Origin: Pirellulales bacterium
GTDB lineage: Bacteria; Planctomycetota; Planctomycetia; Pirellulales; Lacipirellulaceae
Reading direction: 5' to 3'
Assembly: GCA_022841705.1 (NCBI GenBank)
Contig: JALHQZ010000001.1
Location: forward strand, 1,860,001-1,924,000
DNA length: 64,000 nt
The notes beneath the pieces were generated by a model that searched no databases, was not told the DNA's origin, and worked only from the letters and a program-made list of their open reading frames with translations. Below are positions 11,913 through 19,984 of the stretch, in pieces (the stretch's first letter is position 1; every line of letters starts with the position of its first letter). The translations under genes and the position numbers were made by a program.

Positions 11913-13025
11913 ATGAACCGCAAAACCGGCAGGAACCGAACCGTCTTGAACGCCAGCGATTTTTATGACCTGTGCAGCGGGCGGAAGCGGGGGATGGGCC
12001 CCAGTTTGGCCAGGTTCGGCCTGCGGCTCATCGAAACGCCGTATGCGGTGTCGATGCGGCTGCGGAACTGGCGGTTCGACCAGCGGCCCAATCTTTCCGT
12101 GGAAGTCAGCCGGCCGGTCATCAGCGTCGGTAATCTCACGCTCGGCGGCACGGGCAAAACGCCGGTGGTGAAATGGCTCGCGCGACGATTGCGAGCCGAA
12201 GAGTTGCGGGTTGCGATTCTCAGCCGCGGTTACGGCGCCGAAGCAAGCGGCGTGAACGACGAAGCCTTGGAATTGGAACTCGCACTGCCCGATGTGCCGC
12301 ACTTACAGGATCGCGACCGGGTGAAGATTGCGAACATCGCGATCGATGAACTCGATATGCAAGTGCTGCTCTTGGACGACGGATTTCAACATCGTCGCTT
12401 GCGGCGCGATTTTGATTTGGTGCTGCTCGATGCGACGGAACCGTTTGGCTTCGGCCATGTCTTTCCGCGCGGCGCTTTGCGTGAACCACTGAGCGGTCTC
12501 AAGCGAGCGAATGCGGTGTGTTTGACGCGAAGTGATGCAATTCCATCAACGCGGCGCGAAGAGATTCGCCGCATCGTTGAACGCTTTGCACCACAAGCGT
12601 TGTGGAGTGAAGCCCGTCATGCGCCGCAACAACTCGTCAATTCTAGCGGTGAAGCGGCACAACTTTCGCAACTTTCCGGCCGGAAAGTGCTGGCATGTTG
12701 CGGCATCGGCAATCCCGCGGCGTTTCGGGCCAGTTTAACTTCTGCGGGAGCCCTCCTTGTGGGGCAGTGCGAGTTTCCCGACCATCACGGGTACACACTC
12801 GACGATATTGAACTTATCGTGCGCGAAGCTTATCGCACTAACCCCGACTTCATCGTCACCACATGTAAAGATTTGGTGAAGCTCGGCGAAGATCAGCTCG
12901 GAAAATTCCCGGTTTGGGCGCTGGCGATTGAAGTGGCGTTTCTCAGCGGAGAAACCGAACTCATGAGCGCGATTCGCGTCGCGTGTCGTGACAAGTTAGC
13001 CAGCGAAGCCAACGTAGAGAGTTAG
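11913..13025 (+). CDS. lpxK: Tetraacyldisaccharide 4'-kinase
   Basis: Phosphorylates the 4' position of the lipid A disaccharide at the inner membrane. The 370-residue product has the signature SVGNLTLGGTGKTPVVKWLA, containing the P-loop, near residues 70-89. The second family motif DDGFQHRRLRRDFDLVLLDA is also present. ATG 11913 gives the N-terminal helix MGPSLARFGLRLIETPY; the frame is open upstream, but that part overlaps the divergent gene's start. The stop overlaps the stop of the convergent BON-like gene by 4 bp. Its presence implies lipid A-type lipopolysaccharide. Confidence 0.93.
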   Translation: MNRKTGRNRTVLNASDFYDLCSGRKRGMGPSLARFGLRLIETPYAVSMRLRNWRFDQRPNLSVEVSRPVISVGNLTLGGTGKTPVVKWLARRLRAEELRVAILSRGYGAEASGVNDEALELELALPDVPHLQDRDRVKIANIAIDELDMQVLLLDDGFQHRRLRRDFDLVLLDATEPFGFGHVFPRGALREPLSGLKRANAVCLTRSDAIPSTRREEIRRIVERFAPQALWSEARHAPQQLVNSSGEAAQLSQLSGRKVLACCGIGNPAAFRASLTSAGALLVGQCEFPDHHGYTLDDIELIVREAYRTNPDFIVTTCKDLVKLGEDQLGKFPVWALAIEVAFLSGETELMSAIRVACRDKLASEANVES

Positions 13026-13462
13026 CCCGGCGAAACGACAATCGCGTTGTCGAGCGTTTCATCTTCCAGCACGCCGAGCGCCGCGACTTGGGCCAACTGC
13101 TTGGAATAGTACGTGGCGCATTCGCCGCGCAGCACAACCTTCTCTCCCGCGCAGGAAACTTGCAACCGGCGGATGCGTTCGCCGAGCCGCGATTGGATTC
13201 GCTGCCGAACCTTCGAGACTAGCAAGTCCTGTCGACTTGGGGGCGGGGCGACAACGACGGGCGCTGCGGTCAGGGTACCCCTCAACTCGGTCGTCCCCTT
13301 CACCAGGACGCCCGACAACCGCGGGGATGGGGCCATATCGAAAAATCCTCCTTGCACGCCCACCGCCTGCCCAAGCGGGAGTACAGTTACCACCCGCCTG
13401 GGGGTAAACGCCTGTGATGTTCCGTCAACCTGCACTTTTTTGGCGCCAAGAATCAAAATCAC
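13022..13462 (-). CDS. BON-domain-like small protein
   Basis: A 146-residue protein. Its C-terminal 60 residues (VRQRIQSRLGERIRRLQV...VVLRGECATYYSKQLAQVAALG) match the alpha-beta pattern of BON domains, which are usually periplasmic or membrane-associated. The N-terminal half is proline- and valine-rich and lacks a clear signal peptide. The start is uncertain: ATG 13462 is the longest option, and ATG 13336 would leave the BON part intact. It is convergent with lpxK, and the two stop codons overlap. Confidence 0.65.
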   Translation of the reverse strand: MILILGAKKVQVDGTSQAFTPRRVVTVLPLGQAVGVQGGFFDMAPSPRLSGVLVKGTTELRGTLTAAPVVVAPPPSRQDLLVSKVRQRIQSRLGERIRRLQVSCAGEKVVLRGECATYYSKQLAQVAALGVLEDETLDNAIVVSPG

Positions 13463-13600
13463 CGCTGCAAAAACGGGGCGGCGCCAAAAGCGATTCTCAA
13501 TCTATCGCGGCGGGGGAAGAGATGTCAACGCGTTCCCGCAGGTTTTCGTGAGATTCACAAAGAATTCACGCGTTGCTAGCGACAATCGGTCGCCGGGGTT

Positions 13601-13638
13601 CCGCCGTGAATCGTTCCACGTGGAACGATTCACGGCGG
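13601..13638. promoter_or_regulatory. Perfect 38-bp palindrome with parS-like core
   Basis: Each 19-bp half reads CCGCCGTGAATCGTTCCAC toward the centre, with no mismatch. The central 14 bp, GTTCCACGTGGAAC (13613-13626), match the consensus of chromosomal parS sites bound by ParB (GTTnCACGTGnAAC). It lies in the 412-bp gap between the BON-like gene and the ABC ATPase gene. No U-tract follows it, so it is a poor terminator. No parA or parB is in the window. The rest of the gap holds only a weak stem near 13732-13770 and nothing else I can identify. Confidence 0.6.
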
Positions 13639-13874
13639 GCACACTACAAATTATGGGTGGCCACGAATGGTACATGACAGCCCCCTCGATGGGCGGGTGG
13701 CTACGATTTGGGCCTAACCGGTTTTTTGCTCACCCGGAATGCCGCGAACCACTTCGCAACCGGGTGCGTAGCCAAGCTAACGGGATAGACACCCCACTAC
13801 TTTTCCCGATAATTCACGGTTCTCCGCGGATTCCTGAATTGTCCGCACCCCACACCAGCAGGGAGTTGTTAGGT

Positions 13875-14651
13875 ATGGCGATTGCCGAACCATTGACACA
13901 AATCAAGCAGAGCCCCGGCGCCAATAGCCCCGCCGGGGCGATGATCGAGGCCGAGGGCCTGTCGAAGTTTTACGGCGATTTTGCAGCGACGCGGGATGTG
14001 TCATTCGCCATTCGGCAGGGGGAAGTCGCGGCGTTTTTGGGGCCGAATGGGGCCGGCAAGAGCACCACGATGAAGCTCCTCACGGGGTACTTGGCGCCCT
14101 CGGCCGGGGTGGCAAGGATCGCGGGGTACAACGTGGCGACCGACCGAATCGCCGCTTCGCAGCGGCTGGGCTATTTGCCCGAAAACGGACCGCTCTACCC
14201 GGACATGACGCCTCGGTCGCTCCTAAAATTCTTCGGCGAAGCGCGGGGGATGACCGCTGCGGATATCGCCCGGGGAATGGAACGGGTCATTGATCTCTGC
14301 AAGTTGGAGACGGTGATTGGCAAGCCCATTGGTAAGCTCTCCAAAGGTTTCCGGCAGCGGGTGGGCATGGCCCAAGTGCTGCTGCACGAGCCCGACGTCT
14401 TGATTCTCGACGAACCCACCGCGGGCCTCGACCCCAACCAAATCCGCGAAGTCCGCAAGCTGATCCGCAAGTTGGGCGAGACCAAAACGATTTTGCTTAG
14501 CACGCATATCCTGCAGGAAGTTGAAGCGATGTGTAACCGCGTGGTCTTCATCAATGAAGGCCGCGTGGTGTTCGATGGCTCGCCCAGCGAATTGGCTGCG
14601 GGAGGGGCGAAGCTAGATGACCGCTTCCATGAGTTGACGGGCGCGGTTTAA
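13875..14651 (+). CDS. ABC transporter ATP-binding protein, GldA-like
   Basis: Energises an ABC-2 type exporter together with the following permease gene. The 258-residue product has all ATPase motifs: Walker A GPNGAGKST (56-64), the LPENGPLY segment typical of GldA-like proteins, signature LSKGFRQ (155-161), Walker B VLILDEP (175-181) and the switch histidine H211. ATG 13875 was chosen; ATG 13941 would also keep the whole domain. It heads a same-strand cluster with the GldF-GldG fusion, a DUF4340 protein and a second permease. In Bacteroidetes GldA/F/G serve gliding; that role is not implied here. Confidence 0.93.
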   Translation: MAIAEPLTQIKQSPGANSPAGAMIEAEGLSKFYGDFAATRDVSFAIRQGEVAAFLGPNGAGKSTTMKLLTGYLAPSAGVARIAGYNVATDRIAASQRLGYLPENGPLYPDMTPRSLLKFFGEARGMTAADIARGMERVIDLCKLETVIGKPIGKLSKGFRQRVGMAQVLLHEPDVLILDEPTAGLDPNQIREVRKLIRKLGETKTILLSTHILQEVEAMCNRVVFINEGRVVFDGSPSELAAGGAKLDDRFHELTGAV

Positions 14652-14815
14652 TGTTTGTGGTTAAGTTGTCAGTTGTTAAGAGATGTTGAGAGATTCGACG
14701 TCGAGCGATTAACAACTGACCACTAATAACTGATAACAAACGTGCAACGAAAAGCGCGGGGGCGAGCCCCGCGGCTAACAACGCATCACTATTCACGAAT
14801 CACCATTCACGAAAC

Positions 14816-17632
14816 ATGAATCGCACGGTTTTATCCGCGATCTTCAAGCGCGACTTTGTCAGTTATTTCTCGAACCCCACCGGGTACGTGTTCATCTGCG
14901 TGTTCGTGATGCTCACGTCGCTGGCGGCGTTTTGGCCGCCGGAGTTCTTTGGCAATAACCTCGCGAATCTCGATCAGCTCAGCCGGTGGATGCCGTTCAT
15001 CCTGCTGGTCTTCGTGCCGGCGATCACAATGAGCGTGTGGGCCGAAGAGAAGCGGCAGGGAACGGATGAGCTGTTGCTCACCTTGCCGGCAGCCGATATC
15101 GACGTCGTGGTGGGCAAATATCTGGCGGCGGTGGCGATTTTCACCGTGTCGCTGTTGTTCTCCGCGCTCGCGATTTTCCTCGTGTTCGCCTACGGCTTGG
15201 GGAGTCCGGACGGCGGGCTCTTCTTGGGTTCGTACCTAGGCTACTGGTTCGTGGGTCTGGCGATGCTGTCGATCGGGATGGTGGCGTCCTTTCTCACGAA
15301 AAACCTGACCGTCAGCTTTATTCTCGGGATGATTTTCAACGCCCCGCTCGCGATCTTTGGCGTGGCGGACTGGATTGTGAAAGACCCCGCCACCGCGCAG
15401 GCAATTCGCCGCTGGAGTGCGCTCGAACAGTTCAGCGACTTCGAGCGGGGCGTGGTGAGTTTGGGGGGGATGACGTACTTCCTGTCGATCGTCGGCGTGA
15501 TGCTGTACGTCTCGATGGTGCTCATCGGCCGCCGGCACTGGAGCGGCGGGGATGATGGTCCGTCGATGGGGGGCCATTTTTTGGTGCGGGCGCTCGGGCT
15601 GCTGCTGGCAGCTGGCGGCATCAATGCGGCGCTCGGCAATCACGATCCGCTACGGTTCGATCTGACAACCGAGAAGCTCAACTCTCTTTCGCCGAGTACG
15701 GTGCAGCTCATCCAAAAACTCGGCGCCAACAAGGATGTGCAGCCGATTAAGGTGGATGTTTATGTCAGCCCCGATGCGCCGGCCGAGTACGCTGCGCAGA
15801 AGCGCGACTTGCTTTCCACACTGGAAGAATTACGCGGAATCAGTAACGGCAAGATTCAAGTCGTGCGGCACGAGATTGAAAACTTTAGCGAAGAAGCCAC
15901 GCTCGCCGAGCGCACCTTTGGCATCGAGTCCCGCACGGTGGACACCAAGGAACGTGGCGCCCGGACCAGCAAGGATATCTATATGGGTCTGGCGTTTACC
16001 TCCGGCCTCGACAAAGTGGTGGTGCCGTTTTTGGATAAGGGGATGCCGGTCGAGTACGAACTGCTGCGATCGATCGAAACGGTGGCTCAGCAAAAGCGCA
16101 AGACGGTCGGCATCCTCAAGACCGACGTGCAGCTCAACGGCGGCTTTACCATGCAGGGCCCGACCGAGGAGACGCAGCTGATTCAAGAACTAAAGAAGCA
16201 ATACGATGTCGAGGAGGTGGACGCGACGAAGCCAATCACCAAGAAGTACGATGTGCTGCTCGCCGTGCAGCCTTCGGGTTTAAGCCCCGAAGCGATGGAC
16301 AATTTTGTCGCCGCGGTCCGCAGCGGCCAGCCAACCGCGATCTTTGAAGACCCCTTCCCGCTGCCGAACTTCTGGCAAGGTGTGGTGGGCACTGCCCAGC
16401 CGAAGCAACCGGGTGGCGGCGGCATGATGGGGATGTTCGGCGGCGGTGGCCCGCCCGAGCCAAAGGGGGATATCACCCAATTGTGGAACCTGTTGGGCGT
16501 GGAAGTCCCCGGCGACCAAATCATCTGGCAGGATTACAACCCGTATCCCAACGCCGGTACGTTCGTGGACAACCAGTGGATCTTTGTCGATGAAGGGAAC
16601 GGTTCGCCGGAACCCTTCAAGCAGAACAACCCGATTGTCGGCGGCTTGCGGGAAGTGCTGTTCCTGTTGGCGGGGGGCGTGCAGGCCGACGGCAAGAGCA
16701 AGCTGGAGTTTACGCCGCTGGCGCTGACTGGCACGCAAACCGGAACGGTGAACTACGCCGATGTTCAACAGATGGGCCAGCGCGGCGCGTTTCGGCGGGA
16801 ACAGCCGACACGCGAGTCGTATGTGCTGGCGGCGCAGATTAAGGGAAAACCTTCGAGCCAAGAGCAGCTCAATCTGAAAGAATTGACCGCCGACCCCGGC
16901 AAAGCAGGTCCCGAAGAACCGGCGGCGCCCGCGCCAGAGAATCCGGCACCAGAGAAAAAGGGGGAGGATCCGGCCGCCGCACCGGTTGACGCGGAGCTGA
17001 ACGTCGTGGTGGTCGCGGATATCGATTGCCTAGCCGATCCCTTCTTCCAGATTCGTCAGATGGGTGAAGAAGAAGACGCGCTGGTGAATTGGAACTTTCA
17101 GAATGTGGTCTTCGTGCTCAACACGCTCGATGAGCTCGCCGGCGATTCGCGGTTCCTGGAAGTCCGCAAGCGCACTCGGCAACACCGTAATTTGGTGAAG
17201 ATCGACGAAGCGACCGAAGAAGCGCGCGATGCGGCGCTCAAGGAGCGGACCAAATTCGTCGATGACGCCACCCAGCAAATCGAGGCGGCCCGCGAAGAGT
17301 TCCGTAAGAAAATCGCCGAGATCGAAAATAGCAACCTGCCGGAGATGCAAAAGCAGTTTCTGTTGGATCAAGAACAAACGCGCGGGGAGCGGATGCTGAA
17401 TGTGAAGATCGCGGAACTGGAAAAAGAGCGCGATCGCAAAATCCGCCAAACCGAACGGGACCTGGCCGCCACCGAGCGTGGCGTGCAGGACCGCTACAAG
17501 ATGCTGGCCGTGCTGCTGCCACCGATCGCACCGCTGTTGGTGGCGTTCTTCGTCTTCTTCCGCCGCCGCAAGAGCGAAACGGAAGGGGTCGCGAAGAGCC
17601 GGTTGCGATACGGGGCCAAAGAGGCCGCATAG
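14816..17632 (+). CDS. ABC-2 permease fused to GldG-like auxiliary domain
   Basis: A 938-residue fusion. Residues 1-245 form an ABC-2 permease with six membrane segments (GldF-like; it includes WAEEKRQGTDELLLTLP). After one more membrane segment, the region from about 255 begins RFDLTTEKLNSLSPSTVQLI, which is typical of GldG/ABC auxiliary proteins, and extends to about 680. A Pro/Ala/Glu-rich linker lies near 695-720. A coiled coil spans about 790-890, and a membrane segment lies near residues 900-920. It probably pairs with the ATPase encoded 164 bp upstream. The substrate is unknown. The fusion replaces the separate gldF and gldG genes of Bacteroidetes. Confidence 0.9.
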   Translation: MNRTVLSAIFKRDFVSYFSNPTGYVFICVFVMLTSLAAFWPPEFFGNNLANLDQLSRWMPFILLVFVPAITMSVWAEEKRQGTDELLLTLPAADIDVVVGKYLAAVAIFTVSLLFSALAIFLVFAYGLGSPDGGLFLGSYLGYWFVGLAMLSIGMVASFLTKNLTVSFILGMIFNAPLAIFGVADWIVKDPATAQAIRRWSALEQFSDFERGVVSLGGMTYFLSIVGVMLYVSMVLIGRRHWSGGDDGPSMGGHFLVRALGLLLAAGGINAALGNHDPLRFDLTTEKLNSLSPSTVQLIQKLGANKDVQPIKVDVYVSPDAPAEYAAQKRDLLSTLEELRGISNGKIQVVRHEIENFSEEATLAERTFGIESRTVDTKERGARTSKDIYMGLAFTSGLDKVVVPFLDKGMPVEYELLRSIETVAQQKRKTVGILKTDVQLNGGFTMQGPTEETQLIQELKKQYDVEEVDATKPITKKYDVLLAVQPSGLSPEAMDNFVAAVRSGQPTAIFEDPFPLPNFWQGVVGTAQPKQPGGGGMMGMFGGGGPPEPKGDITQLWNLLGVEVPGDQIIWQDYNPYPNAGTFVDNQWIFVDEGNGSPEPFKQNNPIVGGLREVLFLLAGGVQADGKSKLEFTPLALTGTQTGTVNYADVQQMGQRGAFRREQPTRESYVLAAQIKGKPSSQEQLNLKELTADPGKAGPEEPAAPAPENPAPEKKGEDPAAAPVDAELNVVVVADIDCLADPFFQIRQMGEEEDALVNWNFQNVVFVLNTLDELAGDSRFLEVRKRTRQHRNLVKIDEATEEARDAALKERTKFVDDATQQIEAAREEFRKKIAEIENSNLPEMQKQFLLDQEQTRGERMLNVKIAELEKERDRKIRQTERDLAATERGVQDRYKMLAVLLPPIAPLLVAFFVFFRRRKSETEGVAKSRLRYGAKEAA

Positions 17633-17658
17633 AAACCGTTCAGCCGCGACGCGAGAAA

Positions 17659-17870
17659 GATTAAGCACAGAGGTCACGGAGGAAGCACAGAGGGTAAGTA
17701 AGAGAAAAGAAAGAAGAGGAAAATGGGGGTAGTGAGATTCAGAAATGTGTTTGTTCGCGTGTGAACAATTTCACAACATTGATTTGATCACTGCATTACC
17801 GAGCATCAACAACAAACACGTTTCACCCGCTGTCCTCTCTGTGTCTCCTCTGTGCTCTCTGTGGTTAATC
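17659..17870. repeat. Imperfect inverted repeat, 'CACAGAGG' type
   Basis: The 326-bp gap after the permease fusion carries GATTAAGCACAGAGGTCACG at 17659 and its degenerate complement at about 17833-17870 (ends CTGTGCTCTCTGTGGTTAATC). The spacer is AT-richer than the genes. A family B repeat (17901-17930) follows, then the next gene. I see no open frame with coding character in the gap. Confidence 0.6.
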
Positions 17871-17900
17871 GTATTGTCTTAACTCAATCAAAACCGCCGC

Positions 17901-17930
17901 AACGCGCTCCGCTAGCGCGTCGCGGCTAAC
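17901..17930. repeat. Short palindromic repeat, family B
   Basis: This copy begins AACGCGCTCCGCTAGCGCGT and ends CGCGGCTAAC; the core GCGCTCCGCTAGCGC is a near-palindrome. It lies 28 bp upstream of the DUF4340 gene. Other copies are at 24658-24687, 49384-49413, 55649-55677, 59387-59418 and, as a variant on the other strand, 60270-60300. Confidence 0.75.
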
Positions 17931-17958
17931 GACAAATCCTGAATCCTTAATACTCCTT

Positions 17959-19827
17959 ATGTCTGAAACGACCAAAACTCTTTCGTTTGTTGGGGCTGGG
18001 CTGTTGGCCCTGGTGCTGGCGGTTGTCACGCGGCCAACGACGGCGGAATTTCAGGTGGATTCGCTGATCGGGACCGAGCTGACCAAAGCGGTCGAGCCGG
18101 AGGAAGCGAAGGGGCTGAAGGTCATCGAGTTCGATGAGGAAGCCGCCACGCTCCGCGATTTTGAAGTGACGCTGCGCGACGGGCTGTGGACAATTCCCAG
18201 CAAAGGGGGTTACCCAGCGGACGGCCAGCAGCAGATGGGCAAAGCGGTGACTGGCGTGATGGACCGGGAGATTCTGGCCATCGCCAGCAAGAGCGCAAGT
18301 GACCACGAGCAGTTCGGCGTGATTGAGCCGAACGACAAGCTGGAAGTGGGCCAAAAAGGCGTCGGCAAGCGGGTCACCCTCACCAAAGAGGATGGCACGC
18401 CGATCGCGGACTACATCATCGGCAAGGCGGTGAAGGGCGCCGAGGGGCAGCGGTATGTTCGCAAAGCCAACCAAGATTTGGTGTACGTGGTGGAGATTGA
18501 CCCCGCGAGTTTTTCCACCAAGTTCGGCAACTGGATCGAGCCGGACTTGCTGAAGATCAGCCCGTGGGATTTGCAGACGGTGGAAATCGATAACTATTCG
18601 GCCAGCGCCGAGATGGGCATGGGCGCCGACGGCCGCCTGCAAATGCGGCTGCTCCAAGATAAAGAAGACCGCCTGACCTTGGCTTACGACGACAGCAAGG
18701 GTGAATGGTCCGCCAAGAAGCTGGAGGTGTACGACAAAGCGGCCAAGGACTACAAACCGGTCGAGCTGGCTGAGGGCGAGGAACTGAACAAAGACAAGCT
18801 GCAGGAACTGAAAACGGCGCTCGATGACCTGAAAATTGTGGATGTTGAGCGTAAGCCGGAAGGGCTAAGTAGCGATTTGAAAGCGGGCGAAGAGTTCGTG
18901 AAGAACGAGGCGGCGATGAAGAGCCTCATTCGGCACGGCTTCGTTCCTGCTCAAACGGCCAATGGCGTGGAGATTATTTCCTCGCAGGGCGAGTTCCTGG
19001 CCACCATGAAGGATGGCGTGGAGTACATCCTGCGGTTCGGCGATTTGCAAATGGCCGAAGGCGCCACCGACCCCGCCGAGGGCGAAGCGCCCGCCGAAGG
19101 TGAAGCGGCGGATAAAAAGGGTGTTAACCGGTACCTATTCGTGATGACGCGGTTCAACGAAGCGGCGATCGCGAAGCCGGAACTTGAGGAGTTGCCCGAA
19201 CTGCCGGCCGACGCGCCGGCTGCTGAGGAAGCAACGGAAGAAGCCGCCCCCGCGACGGAAGAAGCGGCGGCCGCGGAAACGCCCGCTGCCGACGCCGCGG
19301 CGGAAACCAAGCAACCGGCCGACGATGGCAAGTCGGGCCAACCGACCGACGAAGCGACCGTCGATGCGCCGGCGGTTGACGCGCCCGCCGCCGATGCTGC
19401 AGCGGCCGAGAGTAACGAAACGACATCAGAAGCAGCGCCCACCGCCGAAGCAGCGACTGAAGCAGCGTCTGAAGAATCAACGGAAGCCGCAGCGGAAGAG
19501 AAAACCGAAGAGGCCCCAAAGCTCGATGAGATCATCGCCCAGCGGAAAGAGATCGAAGAACGCAATCAGCAGAAGCTCGATGAGTACAATCAGAAGATCA
19601 AGGACGGCCAGAAGCGCGTGACCGATCTCAACGCCCGCTTCGGCGATTGGTACTACGTGATTTCCGACGACGTTTACAAGAAAATCCGCCTGACCCGCGC
19701 CGATGTGGTGAAGCAAAAAGCCGCCGAAGAAAAGAAAGAGGGCGAAGCGGAGCCGGACGCGAACACGAGCAACTTCGGCGCCCCCGGTGACGCATTGCCT
19801 GGCGTTCCTGCCGTGCCGACTCCCTAA
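17959..19827 (+). CDS. DUF4340 domain protein with Ala/Glu-rich insert
   Basis: A 622-residue protein with one N-terminal membrane segment (about 8-28) and a large extracytoplasmic part. The repeated pattern 'G...RYVRKANQDLVYVVE' followed by 'LLKISPWDLQTVEI' fits DUF4340, a family often encoded beside Gld-type ABC exporters. Residues about 365-385 and 415-520 are low complexity, rich in Ala, Glu, Thr and Pro (AATEEAAPATEEAAAAETPA). A charged helix follows. It is the third gene of the export cluster and probably an envelope partner of the auxiliary domain. The function is inferred from context only. Confidence 0.82.
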   Translation: MSETTKTLSFVGAGLLALVLAVVTRPTTAEFQVDSLIGTELTKAVEPEEAKGLKVIEFDEEAATLRDFEVTLRDGLWTIPSKGGYPADGQQQMGKAVTGVMDREILAIASKSASDHEQFGVIEPNDKLEVGQKGVGKRVTLTKEDGTPIADYIIGKAVKGAEGQRYVRKANQDLVYVVEIDPASFSTKFGNWIEPDLLKISPWDLQTVEIDNYSASAEMGMGADGRLQMRLLQDKEDRLTLAYDDSKGEWSAKKLEVYDKAAKDYKPVELAEGEELNKDKLQELKTALDDLKIVDVERKPEGLSSDLKAGEEFVKNEAAMKSLIRHGFVPAQTANGVEIISSQGEFLATMKDGVEYILRFGDLQMAEGATDPAEGEAPAEGEAADKKGVNRYLFVMTRFNEAAIAKPELEELPELPADAPAAEEATEEAAPATEEAAAAETPAADAAAETKQPADDGKSGQPTDEATVDAPAVDAPAADAAAAESNETTSEAAPTAEAATEAASEESTEAAAEEKTEEAPKLDEIIAQRKEIEERNQQKLDEYNQKIKDGQKRVTDLNARFGDWYYVISDDVYKKIRLTRADVVKQKAAEEKKEGEAEPDANTSNFGAPGDALPGVPAVPTP

Positions 19828-19837
19828 AGGATTGGGA

Positions 19838-19963
19838 GCGCGGATGCGGCGGATACGCGCGGATCTCTCTTTACTAACTTTCAGCCGCTGAATCACGTAA
19901 TGCCTGTCGAACGGCAAAAAAAGAATCCGCGATAATCCGCCGCATCCGCGTCAATCCGCGTCC
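19838..19963. repeat. Imperfect inverted repeat, 'CGCGGAT' type
   Basis: This repeat fills most of the 157-bp gap. The left arm (19838-19864) contains GCGCGGATGCGGCGGATACG; the right arm (19924-19963) contains AATCCGCCGCATCCGCGTCA. It ends 21 bp before the next gene, so it could form a hairpin in the mRNA close to the ribosome entry site. Confidence 0.6.
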
Positions 19964-19984
19964 CCTATTTTCTTCGTATTCAAC

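Noticed and set aside
13601..13638. Reading the palindrome as a simple terminator
   Set aside because: No T-tract follows on either strand, and the 14-bp centre matches the ParB site consensus too well; still, termination by structure cannot be excluded.
13113..13874. Upstream extension of the ABC ATPase frame
   Set aside because: It would overlap the BON-like gene and run through the parS-like palindrome; it shows no coding similarity.
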